The position numbers were made by a program, and so were the translations under genes. Positions 18,052-26,392 of a stretch of DNA of 52,185 nt are shown here, piece after piece. The stretch is from NCBI GenBank assembly GCA_902785365.1, contig CACZYC010000011.1, forward strand, positions 1 through 52,185, read 5' to 3'. Numbering within the stretch: position 1 is the first letter of the stretch; each line of letters opens with the position of its first letter. Source of the DNA: an uncultured Ruminococcus sp. GTDB taxonomy: Bacteria; Bacillota; Clostridia; Oscillospirales; Acutalibacteraceae. The notes below the pieces were generated by a model. The model saw only the letters and a program-made list of their open reading frames with translations. It searched no databases and was not told the DNA's origin.

Positions 18052-18277
18052 GTAGTGATCAGTGGTCAGTTATGGTCGGGTTTTTAAATCGGATTAATTC
18101 AATAATCGGTGCCCGATTGTATCAATATGTATAAATTAATTAAACCTAGGAGTTGTGTTAATCACTCCTAGGTTTATTCTTTATAGTATTAGATTTTATA
18201 AATAGTTCGGGAACTTAACTTTTGGATCAGTTGTAGTTTTGTTCTCGACATTCACTGATCACTGACTACTGACTACT
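18043..18277 (+). repeat. Heptad-bounded intergenic element, copy 1
   Basis: The left end is four 7-bp units (TGTCAGT, GAGTAGT, GATCAGT, GGTCAGT); the right end is four inverted units (ATTCACT, GATCACT, GACTACT, GACTACT). Between them are blocks shared with copies 2 and 3: GGTCGGG, CCCGATTGTAT, TATAGTATTAGAT, AATAGTTCGGGAAC and TTTTGTTCTCGACATT. A central 12-bp hairpin (AAACCTAGGAGT 18142-18153 with ACTCCTAGGTTT 18164-18175) has different bases from the other copies but still pairs. The stop codons of both convergent flanking genes are inside the element. Confidence 0.88.
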
Positions 18278-18947
18278 AAACCGTCCATATTGTTTCGTCT
18301 TTGCCTGACGCAATCTCAAAGTGGCATTTTACTATGCCTAAATCAACCTTTGAGAACGGACCGAAACCCGCTGTAACTCTGACCTTTTCGTCGGAAATAA
18401 GCTCGAAAACAAACTTCTGCTGATTGATAGCGGTCGGAGCGAGCAGCGCCGCCTCAACGCCTTTAGTGTACCATTCGGGCATCGCGCCGATTGTTTTGCT
18501 GACCTCGTTGAACTCCTTGCTTTTGTGCTGAACGCCGTCTTCGTCCGAATATCCCACAGCGATTACCGCCACGAGCTTTTCGCCCTTTTCAATCGTCATA
18601 GATTTAGGGACTTTACGGTATGTTCCGCCTACCCAGCAGGTTTTAAGCCCCAGAGCCTGAGCTTCAAGCACAAGCATCTCGCCAAAATAACCGCACATTT
18701 CCTCAAGGTCGGCGCCTTTGCGGCCGATTAAGGCGATGTAGTTTTTGACGCCTTTAAATTTTCCGTAACGCGCTTTCAGACCTGAGAAAGCCTTGCGTTC
18801 GTTCTGAATCAGCTGCATATGCAGACCGCTCTCGGCGTTATAAGTTGTGATTAATCTCTCAAGCGCCGACGCAAGGACGTCATCAAGGGGTTTGTCGTTA
18901 AAAACGCGCACAGAGTGTCTTTCGTAAATTGCTTGCAGTAAATCCAT
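18276..18947 (-). CDS. Nitroreductase-family flavoprotein
   Basis: A 223-aa protein of the nitroreductase fold (TM1586-like group), expected to bind FMN and use NAD(P)H. The N-terminal RHSVRVFNDKPL motif contacts FMN phosphate; QALGLKTCWVGG and LLAPTAINQQKF are further family segments. The physiological substrate is not inferable. ATG 18947 is chosen because AAGGAG lies at ideal spacing; an upstream GTG (18953) is too close to it. The stop TAG is formed by the last heptad of the repeat element at 18043-18277. Confidence 0.85.
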   Translation of the reverse strand: MDLLQAIYERHSVRVFNDKPLDDVLASALERLITTYNAESGLHMQLIQNERKAFSGLKARYGKFKGVKNYIALIGRKGADLEEMCGYFGEMLVLEAQALGLKTCWVGGTYRKVPKSMTIEKGEKLVAVIAVGYSDEDGVQHKSKEFNEVSKTIGAMPEWYTKGVEAALLAPTAINQQKFVFELISDEKVRVTAGFGPFSKVDLGIVKCHFEIASGKDETIWTV

Positions 18948-19219
18948 AATCACAACTCCTTTTATTTTAATTTACTTTATTATATCACAAAGTTTTCGTG
19001 TCTACAATATACATAACGTCTAATATGTAAAAATAATAATGTTTTTTACGCGCGAAAAATGTCATAAGACAAAAGAAATATTATAAAATAATTTATGCTC
19101 AGCTATTGGCTAAAATCAACTTTTGTAGTATAATAACTTTGTGTATGCGGTTTATTATGCAAGTTCATATGTAAAATCTTGCAAAAAATCTCTATAAATC
19201 GGAGGCTGAAGAACAGAAA
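18948..19219. other. Intergenic region before rnf operon
   Basis: This 272-bp AT-rich gap between divergent genes holds the nitroreductase ribosome site, the rnf promoter and an 86-nt rnf leader with a weak 6-bp hairpin (TGCAAG...CTTGCA). No further gene is seen. Confidence 0.6.
19106..19134 (+). promoter_or_regulatory. Promoter of rnf operon
   Basis: TTGGCT (19106-19111), 17-bp spacer, TATAAT (19129-19134), before an 86-nt leader to rnfC. Confidence 0.68.
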
Positions 19220-20536
19220 ATGAAACTTCACGGAATAAAAGTTCAGCACAAAAAGAACACCTCGGATTTGCCTCCCGTACGACTGCCTGTCCCGGACGAG
19301 GTTGGTATTCCTATGTCTATGCACATAGGCAAACCCGCTAAAGTCGTTGTAAAACGCGGCGACAGCGTCAAGGTAGGTCAGGTTATCGGTGAGCGCGACG
19401 GTTTCGTCAGCGCGCCTGTTCACGCCAGCGTTTCGGGAACAGTCAGCAAGGTCGAGGATATGGTTATGTCCACAGGGCAGAAGGTGCCTGTGGTTTTCAT
19501 CAAATCCGACGGGTTGAACGAAGTATACGAGGGTATCACTCCGCCCGAAGTCAATGATTATCAGAGCTTGGTCGAAGCGATTCAGCTCAGCGGCGTGGTA
19601 GGTCTCGGCGGCGCGGGATTCCCCACTTTCGTCAAACTCAACGTCAAGGAACTCGACAAGATTGAGGAAGTTGTAATCAACGCCGCGGAGTGCGAACCTT
19701 ACATAACGTCCGACACACGCACTATGCTCGACAAGCCCGACTATATTTTCAAGGCGATTGAAGCGTGCAGGAAGTTTATGGGCATAAAACGCTTCATTAT
19801 CGGCATAGAGGACAATAAAAAAGAAGCAATCAAGGTGATGAAAGAACACGCCGCCAAAACCGACGGGGTAGAGGTACGCGTGCTCCCGTCAATCTATCCG
19901 CAGGGCGGCGAGAAAGTTCTTGTTTACAATACAACAGGCAAGATTATCCCCAAGGGCGGCTTGCCCCTTGATGTCGGAGTGATAGTCGTCAACGTAACCA
20001 CGCTTGCTTTCTGCGCCGAATATCTGGAGACAGGTATGCCGCTGATTGAAAAGTGCGTAACCGTGGACGGCTCGGCGGTAAAACATCCCGCTAATGTAAT
20101 CGTTCCGATAGGTACGCCGATTGAGAATCTGTTTGAAGCCTGCGGCGGACTGAAATGCGAGCCCGCTAAGATTATTTACGGCGGACCGATGATGGGAATC
20201 GCCGTGCCGTCAACAGACACGCCCGTGCTCAAAATGACAAACGCGATTATAGCTATGGATGAAAAAGAAGCGACTCCGCCTAAGACTACGCCCTGCATAA
20301 ACTGCGGCAACTGTCTCAGGCACTGTCCGTTCAGGCTCGACCCCAAGGGCATAATGAGCGCGTACAATATAGGTGACGGCGAGGCGCTGGAGGCGCTCAA
20401 TGTTGACCTATGTATGGAGTGCGGCTGCTGTTCCTATGTCTGTCCCGCCAAGCGTCCGCTTGTCCAGACAAATAAACTGGCAAAAATAAAGCTCAGAGAA
20501 TATATAAATTCCAAGAAAGAGGAGGGAACTAAATGA
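19220..20536 (+). CDS. rnfC: Rnf complex subunit C (NADH/Fe-S module)
   Basis: A 438-aa peripheral subunit of the Rnf ferredoxin:NAD+ oxidoreductase, the site of NAD(H) and flavin binding. It has an N-terminal barrel-sandwich segment (PVHASVSGTV), a glycine-rich flavin/NADH region (GVVGLGGAGFPT) and two 4Fe-4S motifs near the C-terminus (CINCGNCLRHCP and CMECGCCSYVCP). It is first in the order C-D-G-E-A-B, overlapping rnfD by four bases. The Shine-Dalgarno GGAGG lies 14 nt from the ATG, unusually far, yet no other in-frame start fits. Confidence 0.95.
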   Translation: MKLHGIKVQHKKNTSDLPPVRLPVPDEVGIPMSMHIGKPAKVVVKRGDSVKVGQVIGERDGFVSAPVHASVSGTVSKVEDMVMSTGQKVPVVFIKSDGLNEVYEGITPPEVNDYQSLVEAIQLSGVVGLGGAGFPTFVKLNVKELDKIEEVVINAAECEPYITSDTRTMLDKPDYIFKAIEACRKFMGIKRFIIGIEDNKKEAIKVMKEHAAKTDGVEVRVLPSIYPQGGEKVLVYNTTGKIIPKGGLPLDVGVIVVNVTTLAFCAEYLETGMPLIEKCVTVDGSAVKHPANVIVPIGTPIENLFEACGGLKCEPAKIIYGGPMMGIAVPSTDTPVLKMTNAIIAMDEKEATPPKTTPCINCGNCLRHCPFRLDPKGIMSAYNIGDGEALEALNVDLCMECGCCSYVCPAKRPLVQTNKLAKIKLREYINSKKEEGTK

Positions 20537-21456
20537 GAAAACTGATTTCGTCCGTTTCCCCTCACGTTCACAGTCCTCTGACTACACAGAAGATTATGCT
20601 CGATGTTGTCATCGCGCTTTTGCCCGCGGGCATAGCGTCGGTAATAATCTTCGGATTGCGCGCCCTGCTGGTAATCGGCGTGTGCGTTGCAGTCTGTGTG
20701 TTTATGGAATGGGGATTTGAAAAAATCTGCAAAAAGGAAAACACAATCACCGACCTTTCAGCTGTCGTAACGGGACTTCTGCTCGCCTATAACCTGCCTG
20801 TGGAGATTCCGATTTGGCAGGCTGTGTTCGGAAGCGTTGTGGCGATTGTGGTTGTAAAGCAGTTGTTCGGCGGTATAGGTCAGAATTTCGCGAACCCCGC
20901 GATAACCGCCCGTATTGTTATGATGACAGCGTTCTCGGGAACAATGACTTCATGGGTTATTCCCGACGGCGTTTCCTCCGCGACTCCGCTGGCACTGATG
21001 GCTAAGGGCGATATGAGCTCAATGCCTTCGTATCTTCAGATGTTCTTCGGATACCGCGGCGGATGTCTCGGCGAGACCTGTATTTTCGCGTTGCTGCTCG
21101 GCGGAGTATATCTGCTTGTAAAACGCGTCATAAGCTGGCACACACCTGTCGCGTTTATCGGCACGGTTGCGCTGATGTCGCTTGTTTGCGGCAAGGACGT
21201 TCCCTATCAGCTTATGGCGGGCGGTCTTGTGCTGGGAGCGTTGTTTATGGCGACCGATTATTCCACCACACCGCCCACAAAATGGGGCAAAATCATCTTC
21301 GGTATCGGCTGCGGACTTATCACCGTTTTAATTCGCTTCTGGGGCAACTTCCCCGAGGGCGTCAGCTTCTCGATTCTGATTATGAACATCCTCACTCCCT
21401 ACATAACCAGGCTCACGCGCTCCAAACCTTTCGGCGTAGGAGGTGGTAAACGATGA
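20533..21456 (+). CDS. rnfD: Rnf complex subunit D (membrane flavoprotein)
   Basis: A 307-aa polytopic subunit. The segment SSATPLALM contains the threonine that receives covalent FMN from ApbE in this family; an ApbE gene lies at 25235. Nine or ten hydrophobic segments are visible, with FANPAITARI as a conserved loop. It overlaps rnfC and rnfG by ATGA, indicating translational coupling. Confidence 0.94.
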   Translation: MRKLISSVSPHVHSPLTTQKIMLDVVIALLPAGIASVIIFGLRALLVIGVCVAVCVFMEWGFEKICKKENTITDLSAVVTGLLLAYNLPVEIPIWQAVFGSVVAIVVVKQLFGGIGQNFANPAITARIVMMTAFSGTMTSWVIPDGVSSATPLALMAKGDMSSMPSYLQMFFGYRGGCLGETCIFALLLGGVYLLVKRVISWHTPVAFIGTVALMSLVCGKDVPYQLMAGGLVLGALFMATDYSTTPPTKWGKIIFGIGCGLITVLIRFWGNFPEGVSFSILIMNILTPYITRLTRSKPFGVGGGKR

Positions 21457-21995
21457 AGAACAACATTTTCAAAGAGATAATCAAACCGATTATAGTGCTC
21501 ACCTGTATCTGTCTTGTCGTAACCGCCGCGCTCGCCTATACCAACAGCGTAACCGCCCCCGTAATAAAAGCGGCGGAGGAACAGGCGGCTGAGCAGGCGA
21601 GAGCCGAAGTGCTCGGCGAGGCTGACGGCTTTACACCTGTAAAAACCGCAAAAATGCCCGAGGAAATCACCGAGGTGTATAAAGCCGACAACGGTTCGGG
21701 CTATGTGTTTATGGTGACAACCAAGGGCTACGGCGGAGATATCATAATTATCTGCGGTATCAAATCCGACGGTTCAATAGAAAAAACAAAAACCCTTTTC
21801 CACTCGGAAACGAGCGGTATCGGTTCAAGGGTTGCGGATAACGATTCGAGTTACAGAAAACAATATGTCGGCAAAACATCCGACACCTTAGACGAGGTTG
21901 ACGCGGTTTCGGGCGCGACAATTTCCTCGAAAGCGTACAAAAGCGCAATTGAGAATGTTTTCAAAGCGTATAAAACAGTAAAGGAGGCGGGATGA
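21453..21995 (+). CDS. rnfG: Rnf complex subunit G (covalent FMN protein)
   Basis: A 180-aa protein with one N-terminal membrane anchor (about residues 11-31) and an extracytoplasmic FMN-binding domain. The ApbE target motif is SGATISS, near residue 155. It carries electrons between the other Rnf flavins. It overlaps both neighbouring genes by four bases. Confidence 0.94.
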   Translation: MKNNIFKEIIKPIIVLTCICLVVTAALAYTNSVTAPVIKAAEEQAAEQARAEVLGEADGFTPVKTAKMPEEITEVYKADNGSGYVFMVTTKGYGGDIIIICGIKSDGSIEKTKTLFHSETSGIGSRVADNDSSYRKQYVGKTSDTLDEVDAVSGATISSKAYKSAIENVFKAYKTVKEAG

Positions 21996-22672
21996 TGAAC
22001 AAGCTTCAGAACTTTTCCAAAGGAATAATAAGAGAAAATCCCGTGCTCGTACTGGTGCTGGGAACCTGTCCGACGCTCGCCACCTCTACAAACGTCGAGA
22101 GCGCTCTCGGTATGGGTGTGGCGGCGACTGTTGTCCTGCTGTGCTCCAATATCGTAATTTCCGCGCTCAGAAAGGTTATTCCCGACAAGGTCAGAATCCC
22201 CTGCTTTATCGTGCTCATAGCGGGATTTGTAACGATGGTTCAGATGCTCGTAAAGGCGTTTGCTCCCGCTTTGGACGCGGCGCTCGGAATTTACCTGCCT
22301 CTTATAGTGGTTAACTGTATCATCCTCGGCAGAGCCGAGATGTTCGCCCAAAAGAACACGGTAATCGACTCGGCTGTCGACGCCCTCGGAATGGGCGCGG
22401 GCTTTACCCTTACGCTCGCGGCTATGGCGTCCATCCGTGAGATTTTCGGCAACGGTACATGGATGGGTATTTCAATCCCGCTGTTGTCCGACAACCATAT
22501 TTCAATACTTACCATGGCGCCCGGCGGATTCTTCGTTTTCGGTCTGCTCATAGCTATTGTAAACAAATTCTCCAAGCACAAGCCCCGCAAAAAGGACTTC
22601 GGATGCGCGGGATGTCCGTCGGCTGCGGTGTGCTCGGGTGCTTGCGCGGTAAAGGAGGGCAGTGATGACTAA
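21992..22672 (+). CDS. rnfE: Rnf complex subunit E
   Basis: A 226-aa integral membrane subunit, paralogous to RnfA, with six helices. NPVLVLVLGTCPTLA carries the conserved cysteine proposed to ligate an intramembrane Fe-S centre, with a second one in NCIILGRAE. A cysteine-rich tail (GCAGCPSAAVCSGAC) is notable and may bind metal. The start could be ATG 21992 or the adjacent ATG 21995; GGAGG fits the second slightly better. Confidence 0.93.
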   Translation: MMNKLQNFSKGIIRENPVLVLVLGTCPTLATSTNVESALGMGVAATVVLLCSNIVISALRKVIPDKVRIPCFIVLIAGFVTMVQMLVKAFAPALDAALGIYLPLIVVNCIILGRAEMFAQKNTVIDSAVDALGMGAGFTLTLAAMASIREIFGNGTWMGISIPLLSDNHISILTMAPGGFFVFGLLIAIVNKFSKHKPRKKDFGCAGCPSAAVCSGACAVKEGSDD

Positions 22673-23258
22673 ACTTATCATTATTCTGCTCTCGGCAGTA
22701 TTTATCAACAACTATGTGCTAAACAGATTTTTAGGAATCTGTCCGTTTTTAGGTGTATCAAAAAAATTGGATTCCGCTACGGGAATGAGCCTTGCCGTAA
22801 TTTTTGTAATGCTCATCGCCACCGCGGTTACATACCCCATACAGATGTACCTGCTGGTTCCGAATCAGCTCGAATATCTTCAGACAATTGTATTTATCCT
22901 CGTAATCGCGGCGCTGGTTCAGCTTGTGGAAATCACGATGAAAAGATATCTTCCCGCGCTCCACAAATCGCTCGGAGTATATCTTCCGCTCATCACTACA
23001 AACTGCGCCGTTCTCGGCGTTACAATACTCAACATCGACGAGGGTTACACATTCCTTGAGGCTATGGTGAACTCGCTGGGCAGCGGTCTGGGATTCTTCC
23101 TGGCTATGGTTATGTTCTCGGGCGTGCGCTCAAAGCTTGAGGGCGCGGATATTCCGAAATCGTTCAAAGGTCTGCCGATTACGCTCGTAGCGGCGTCGAT
23201 TACATCGCTGTCGTTTATAGGTTTCGGCGGCGTTATCGAGAATATGTTCGCGAAGTAA
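22665..23258 (+). CDS. rnfA: Rnf complex subunit A
   Basis: A 197-aa six-helix subunit. NNYVLNRFLGICPFLG and TTNCAVLG carry the two conserved cysteines that pair with those of RnfE. A GTG at 22662 extends the frame by one codon, but the ATG at 22665 is better placed behind AAAGGAGGG. It overlaps rnfE by eight bases. Confidence 0.94.
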   Translation: MTKLIIILLSAVFINNYVLNRFLGICPFLGVSKKLDSATGMSLAVIFVMLIATAVTYPIQMYLLVPNQLEYLQTIVFILVIAALVQLVEITMKRYLPALHKSLGVYLPLITTNCAVLGVTILNIDEGYTFLEAMVNSLGSGLGFFLAMVMFSGVRSKLEGADIPKSFKGLPITLVAASITSLSFIGFGGVIENMFAK

Positions 23259-23270
23259 GGGGGACTGTGT

Positions 23271-24071
23271 ATGAATGCTATTCTAATCGCGGTTATCCCT
23301 GTTGTGATAATCGGAATTATAAGCGCGGTAATGCTTGTTGTCGCGTCAAAGGTTATGGCGGTCAAGGAGGACGAACGCTTCCCGAAGGTAAGAGAATGTC
23401 TCCCCGGAGCCAACTGCGGAGCCTGCGGTTTTGCGGGCTGCGACGGCTACGCCAAAGCGCTTTGTGAGGACGACAGCACACCCTCCAACCTTTGTGTTCC
23501 GGGAGGCACCGCGTGCGCGAAAGAAATCAGCGAAGTGCTGGGCGTAGAGTTTAACGACGTTGCCGCTCAGGTTGCCGTGGTTCATTGTCTGGGCGACTGC
23601 AACGCCACCGAGGACAAAGTTGACTACCACGGAATGGAGAGCTGCGCGGCGGCAAAGATGATTTTCGGCGGCAAAGGCAAGTGCGGCTGGGGCTGTATAG
23701 GCTTAGGCGACTGCGCCAGAGCCTGTCCCGAGGACGCAATATGCGTCAAAGAGGGTATCGCCCACGTAAAGACCGCTTTGTGTATCGGTTGCGGAGCCTG
23801 CGTCAGAACCTGCCCCAACAACCTCATCTCACTGCGTAAAGACCAGCCGACTACGGTTGTTGTCTGCAGCAACAAGGACAAGGGCGCGCTCACGCGCAAG
23901 GTGTGCTCAAACGGATGTATCGGCTGCAAGAAGTGCGAAAAAACCTGTGAGTATGACGCCATAAAGGTCATAAATAACCTTGCCGTAATTGACTACGAAA
24001 AATGCACAAACTGCGGCGCGTGCGCCGAAGTCTGCACAACAAAGGGTATAAAAATATTCAGTGGTCAGTGA
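23271..24071 (+). CDS. rnfB: Rnf complex subunit B (polyferredoxin)
   Basis: A 266-aa subunit that takes electrons from reduced ferredoxin. After one N-terminal membrane helix comes the cluster motif CLPGANCGACGFAGC, then paired ferredoxin-type motifs (CIGCGACVRTCP, CIGCKKCEKTC, CTNCGACAEVC). It closes the six-gene operon. Its last residues (Ser-Gly-Gln) and TGA stop come from the heptad array of the repeat element that follows, so the native C-terminus has been replaced by the repeat. Confidence 0.94.
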   Translation: MNAILIAVIPVVIIGIISAVMLVVASKVMAVKEDERFPKVRECLPGANCGACGFAGCDGYAKALCEDDSTPSNLCVPGGTACAKEISEVLGVEFNDVAAQVAVVHCLGDCNATEDKVDYHGMESCAAAKMIFGGKGKCGWGCIGLGDCARACPEDAICVKEGIAHVKTALCIGCGACVRTCPNNLISLRKDQPTTVVVCSNKDKGALTRKVCSNGCIGCKKCEKTCEYDAIKVINNLAVIDYEKCTNCGACAEVCTTKGIKIFSGQ

Positions 24072-24311
24072 TCAGTGATTAGTGATCAGTGAATGTCGAG
24101 AACAAAAGTCTGATTAATACAAACCTTATGTTCCCGAACTATTGATAAAACATCTAATACTATAATATAAACCCAAAGGTGCCTTAACAGCTAAACCTTT
24201 GGGTTTAATTTGTTTATATCAATATTAATACAATCGGGTCGCAAACGTTGTGGAAGCTGGAAGGTTTCTCCCCGACCATAACTGTCCACTGATCACTGAC
24301 CACTGTTCACT
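24056..24311 (-). repeat. Heptad-bounded intergenic element, copy 2 (inverted)
   Basis: This is the same element as copies 1 and 3, in the opposite orientation. Five heptads lie on the left (ATTCAGT to GATCAGT) and about four inverted ones on the right. The central hairpin is AAACCCAAAGGT (24169-24180) with ACCTTTGGGTTT (24195-24206). The shared blocks appear reversed: GTCGAGAACAAAAG, GTTCCCGAACTATTGATAAAACAT, CAATCGGGTC, GGTTTCTCCCCGACC. The stop codons of rnfB and of the convergent Gx gene are both inside. Confidence 0.88.
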
Positions 24312-24787
24312 CGATTAACTACAATTTGGGCGCACAGTCCCGTGAACGCTCCCGACAGGCATCCCGACACAATAAGGAACGGATAGTACGCCAGAATAGC
24401 GGGGGTGCCGAGCAGTATTACCGCCGCGATAATCTGTCCTGTGTTGTGCAGTACAGCGCCGAAAATACTCGCCAGCCACAGGTGTTTTTCGTCAATAACT
24501 TTTTTGAGCAGCAGCATACCCGCAATACACAAAAATCCGCCCGCCAGGCTGTAAACAAGAGCGTAAAGATTCCCGCCGAAAATTGCCCCCAGCAGTATCC
24601 TGACCAGAAGCACCGCCGCCGCTTCATACGCGCGGTAGCGATAAACCGCGTAGACGGTGATGATGTTCGCAAGCCCCAGTTTTATTCCGGGGACAGGAAA
24701 CGGATAGGGTATGAATGATTCAATTATAAAGATTATCAGAGCCGCGGCAGTGAGTAAGCCCAGCTCAGCCAGTCGTTTAGCTTTCAT
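24293..24787 (-). CDS. Gx transporter family membrane protein
   Basis: A 164-aa membrane protein of the Gx/Hpre_diP_synt_I family (PF07456), with the motif PYPFPVPGIKLGLANI, IRILLGAIFGGN-like and HNTGQIIAA segments. The family was named after heptaprenyl diphosphate synthase component I, but it looks like an S-component-type transporter. ATG 24787 overlaps the stop of the NusG-II gene upstream and is preceded by CAGG; the longer frame to 24838 lies inside that gene. Its stop lies in the repeat heptads. This pair commonly accompanies flavin-based electron-transfer genes in Bacillota. Confidence 0.82.
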   Translation of the reverse strand: MKAKRLAELGLLTAAALIIFIIESFIPYPFPVPGIKLGLANIITVYAVYRYRAYEAAAVLLVRILLGAIFGGNLYALVYSLAGGFLCIAGMLLLKKVIDEKHLWLASIFGAVLHNTGQIIAAVILLGTPAILAYYPFLIVSGCLSGAFTGLCAQIVVNRVNSGQ

Positions 24788-24788
24788 A

Positions 24789-25151
24789 TCAACCTGCCAG
24801 CGCGTCAATTTCGCCCTCGGACGCAAATTCAATAACAAGGTGGTTGGGCAGGCAAACTATCGGCACAGCCGACGAGCTCAGCCAGCCTGTTTTTACACAC
24901 ACCTTGTCGGGACATTCAGCGTCCTTTACGCGGATTTTTCCGTCTTTGATTTCCACAGTGTTTTTGCTGTCTTTGTATTTTATGTCAAACACCTTGTCCT
25001 CAGCCGTTTTAAGGTCGATTGTATATAAAATTTTGTTGTCGCGTTTGATTACCGCGGTATCCTTTTCGGGAGCGTTGAGCACCAGAATACTGCCGACAAT
25101 TCCCAGGGCAAAAATCGCCGCGGCAATAATTATCAGAATCTTGATTTTCAT
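24789..25151 (-). CDS. NusG domain II-containing exported protein
   Basis: A 120-aa protein with an N-terminal membrane anchor (IKILIIIAAAIFALGIVG) and a NusG-II domain (PF07009-like). The conserved ECPDKVCVKTGW...PIVCLPNHLVI pattern, with three cysteines, is the family hallmark. The pattern resembles the small membrane proteins of flavin-based extracellular electron transfer loci, but that link is inference. It starts at ATG 25151 with no Shine-Dalgarno; the promoter -10 is six bases upstream, so the mRNA is probably leaderless. It is translationally coupled to the Gx gene. Confidence 0.82.
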   Translation of the reverse strand: MKIKILIIIAAAIFALGIVGSILVLNAPEKDTAVIKRDNKILYTIDLKTAEDKVFDIKYKDSKNTVEIKDGKIRVKDAECPDKVCVKTGWLSSSAVPIVCLPNHLVIEFASEGEIDALAG

Positions 25152-25157
25152 AATGTC

Positions 25158-25186
25158 ATTTTACCCTAATTTTATGCCTCAGTCAA
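25158..25186 (-). promoter_or_regulatory. Promoter of NusG-II/Gx genes, probably leaderless
   Basis: On the minus strand TTGACT (25186-25181) and TAAAAT (25163-25158) have a 17-bp spacer. The -10 ends six bases before the ATG, putting the transcript start at or next to the start codon. Confidence 0.7.
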
Positions 25187-25187
25187 A

Positions 25188-25216
25188 TTGACACCGAAAG
25201 GCTTTTGTGATAGTCT
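25188..25216 (+). promoter_or_regulatory. Promoter of apbE, back-to-back with the divergent promoter
   Basis: TTGACA (25188-25193), 17-bp spacer, TAGTCT (25211-25216) with an extended TG. Its -35 begins one base away from the -35 of the opposing promoter, so RNA polymerase cannot occupy both at once. Confidence 0.65.
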
Positions 25217-25234
25217 AAAAATGAGATGATTATT

Positions 25235-26227
25235 ATGAAAAAACTGCTAAGTTTTCTATTGCTTTTAGCAATTACAATTTCACTTTGTTCCTGTACTCCT
25301 CAGGAGGCTCACGAGTCATTGGAAGCTATGGACACGTTTATGGAATTTTCAATCTACGGCGGCACGGCTGAGTGGGCTATGAAGGGTGTAAAGGACGAAA
25401 TCCAAAAGCTGGACAAAGAGCTCTCAACCACCAACACGGGAGATATCGGTCTGCTCAACGAATACGGCGAAAACAATATAAGCGACGTGTCACGCGAGCC
25501 GCTGACGCGTTCCCTTGAGTTGTGCGGGGAGCTTGACGGGGCGCTTGACATCACCGTCTATCCTCTGGTGGAGGAATGGGGGTTCATCAGCGGAGATTAT
25601 AAGGTTCCGTCAAAAAAAAGAATCAAAGAACTGCTTAAAACCGTTGATTACAAAAAGGTGAAAGTTGACGAGTCGGGCGCAACCTTACCCAAGGGAACCA
25701 AGGTTGACCTCGGCGCTGTAGCAAAAGGCTACGCCGCCGACAAATGCCGCGAGATACTCAAGGAGGAGGGCGTAAAATCCGCCATTCTAAACCTTGGCGG
25801 AACAATATTGACCTACGGTGAGAAGCCCGACGGAAGCAACTGGAAAGTGGGTGTGTCAGCCTCAGACATAGAGGGTGACTACTTCGGCTATCTGAGCTGC
25901 AGTGACAAGGTTGTGGCGACTTCGGGCGGCTATGAGAGATATTTTGAAGAAAACGGAAAGCGGTATATTCACATAATCGACCCCAAAACAGGATATCCTG
26001 TCGATAACGGCTTAAAGTCTGTTACCGTAGTATCCCAAAACGGCGCGCGCGCCGACGCTCTTTCCACAGCGCTCTATGTAATGGGCGCTGACAAGGCGGT
26101 AGAATACAGCAAGTCCCGCGAGGGCTTTGACGTCATCATTCTGACCGACGACGACAAGCTCTATATATCGGGCTCGATTGCGGACAGCTTTACTCTGAAA
26201 AACAATTATGAAATAATCAAGATATAA
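25235..26227 (+). CDS. apbE: FAD:protein FMN transferase
   Basis: A 330-aa lipoprotein that transfers FMN from FAD to threonine of RnfG/RnfD-type proteins on the outer face of the membrane. It has a lipoprotein signal peptide with lipobox LCSC. Family motifs are AMDTFMEF, the KVDLGAVAKGYAADK lysine/aspartate motif, NLGGTI, ATSGGYERYF, HIIDPKTGYP and the C-terminal magnesium-site region ADALSTALYVMG. Placement 1.1 kb after rnfB supports a role in maturing Rnf. ATG 25235 is preferred over 25226, which directly abuts the GAG of the ribosome site. Confidence 0.93.
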   Translation: MKKLLSFLLLLAITISLCSCTPQEAHESLEAMDTFMEFSIYGGTAEWAMKGVKDEIQKLDKELSTTNTGDIGLLNEYGENNISDVSREPLTRSLELCGELDGALDITVYPLVEEWGFISGDYKVPSKKRIKELLKTVDYKKVKVDESGATLPKGTKVDLGAVAKGYAADKCREILKEEGVKSAILNLGGTILTYGEKPDGSNWKVGVSASDIEGDYFGYLSCSDKVVATSGGYERYFEENGKRYIHIIDPKTGYPVDNGLKSVTVVSQNGARADALSTALYVMGADKAVEYSKSREGFDVIILTDDDKLYISGSIADSFTLKNNYEIIKI

Positions 26228-26231
26228 TTTA

Positions 26232-26258
26232 AACCCGCCGATAGTTCGGCGGGTTATT
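26232..26258 (+). terminator. Terminator of apbE
   Basis: A 10-bp stem AACCCGCCGA/TCGGCGGGTT with a TAGT loop; the T tract is short. Confidence 0.7.
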
Positions 26259-26296
26259 CTCTGTTTAAAATATAGTCTGTTGTTACGCAGTATTGA

Positions 26297-26322
26297 AAAG
26301 CACTATAAAAGCACTATAAATA
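26297..26322. repeat. Direct repeat upstream of subtilase promoter
   Basis: AAAAGCACTATAAA occurs twice in tandem (13-bp period) just upstream of the subtilase -35 element. It may be an activator or repressor site. Confidence 0.45.
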
Positions 26323-26335
26323 TTCACTTTTTTTG

Positions 26336-26364
26336 TTGAATTATACCTTATGGTATGGTATAAT
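26336..26364 (+). promoter_or_regulatory. Promoter of secreted subtilase
   Basis: TTGAAT (26336-26341), 17-bp spacer, TATAAT (26359-26364), giving a short leader with CAGGAGG. Confidence 0.75.
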
Positions 26365-26392
26365 ATTTTCAAAATTTAAACAGGAGGTTGTT

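Noticed and set aside
18043..18277. CRISPR-like or satellite array from the heptads
   Set aside because: Units are 7 bp without spacers, and they occur as inverted arrays around a conserved core.
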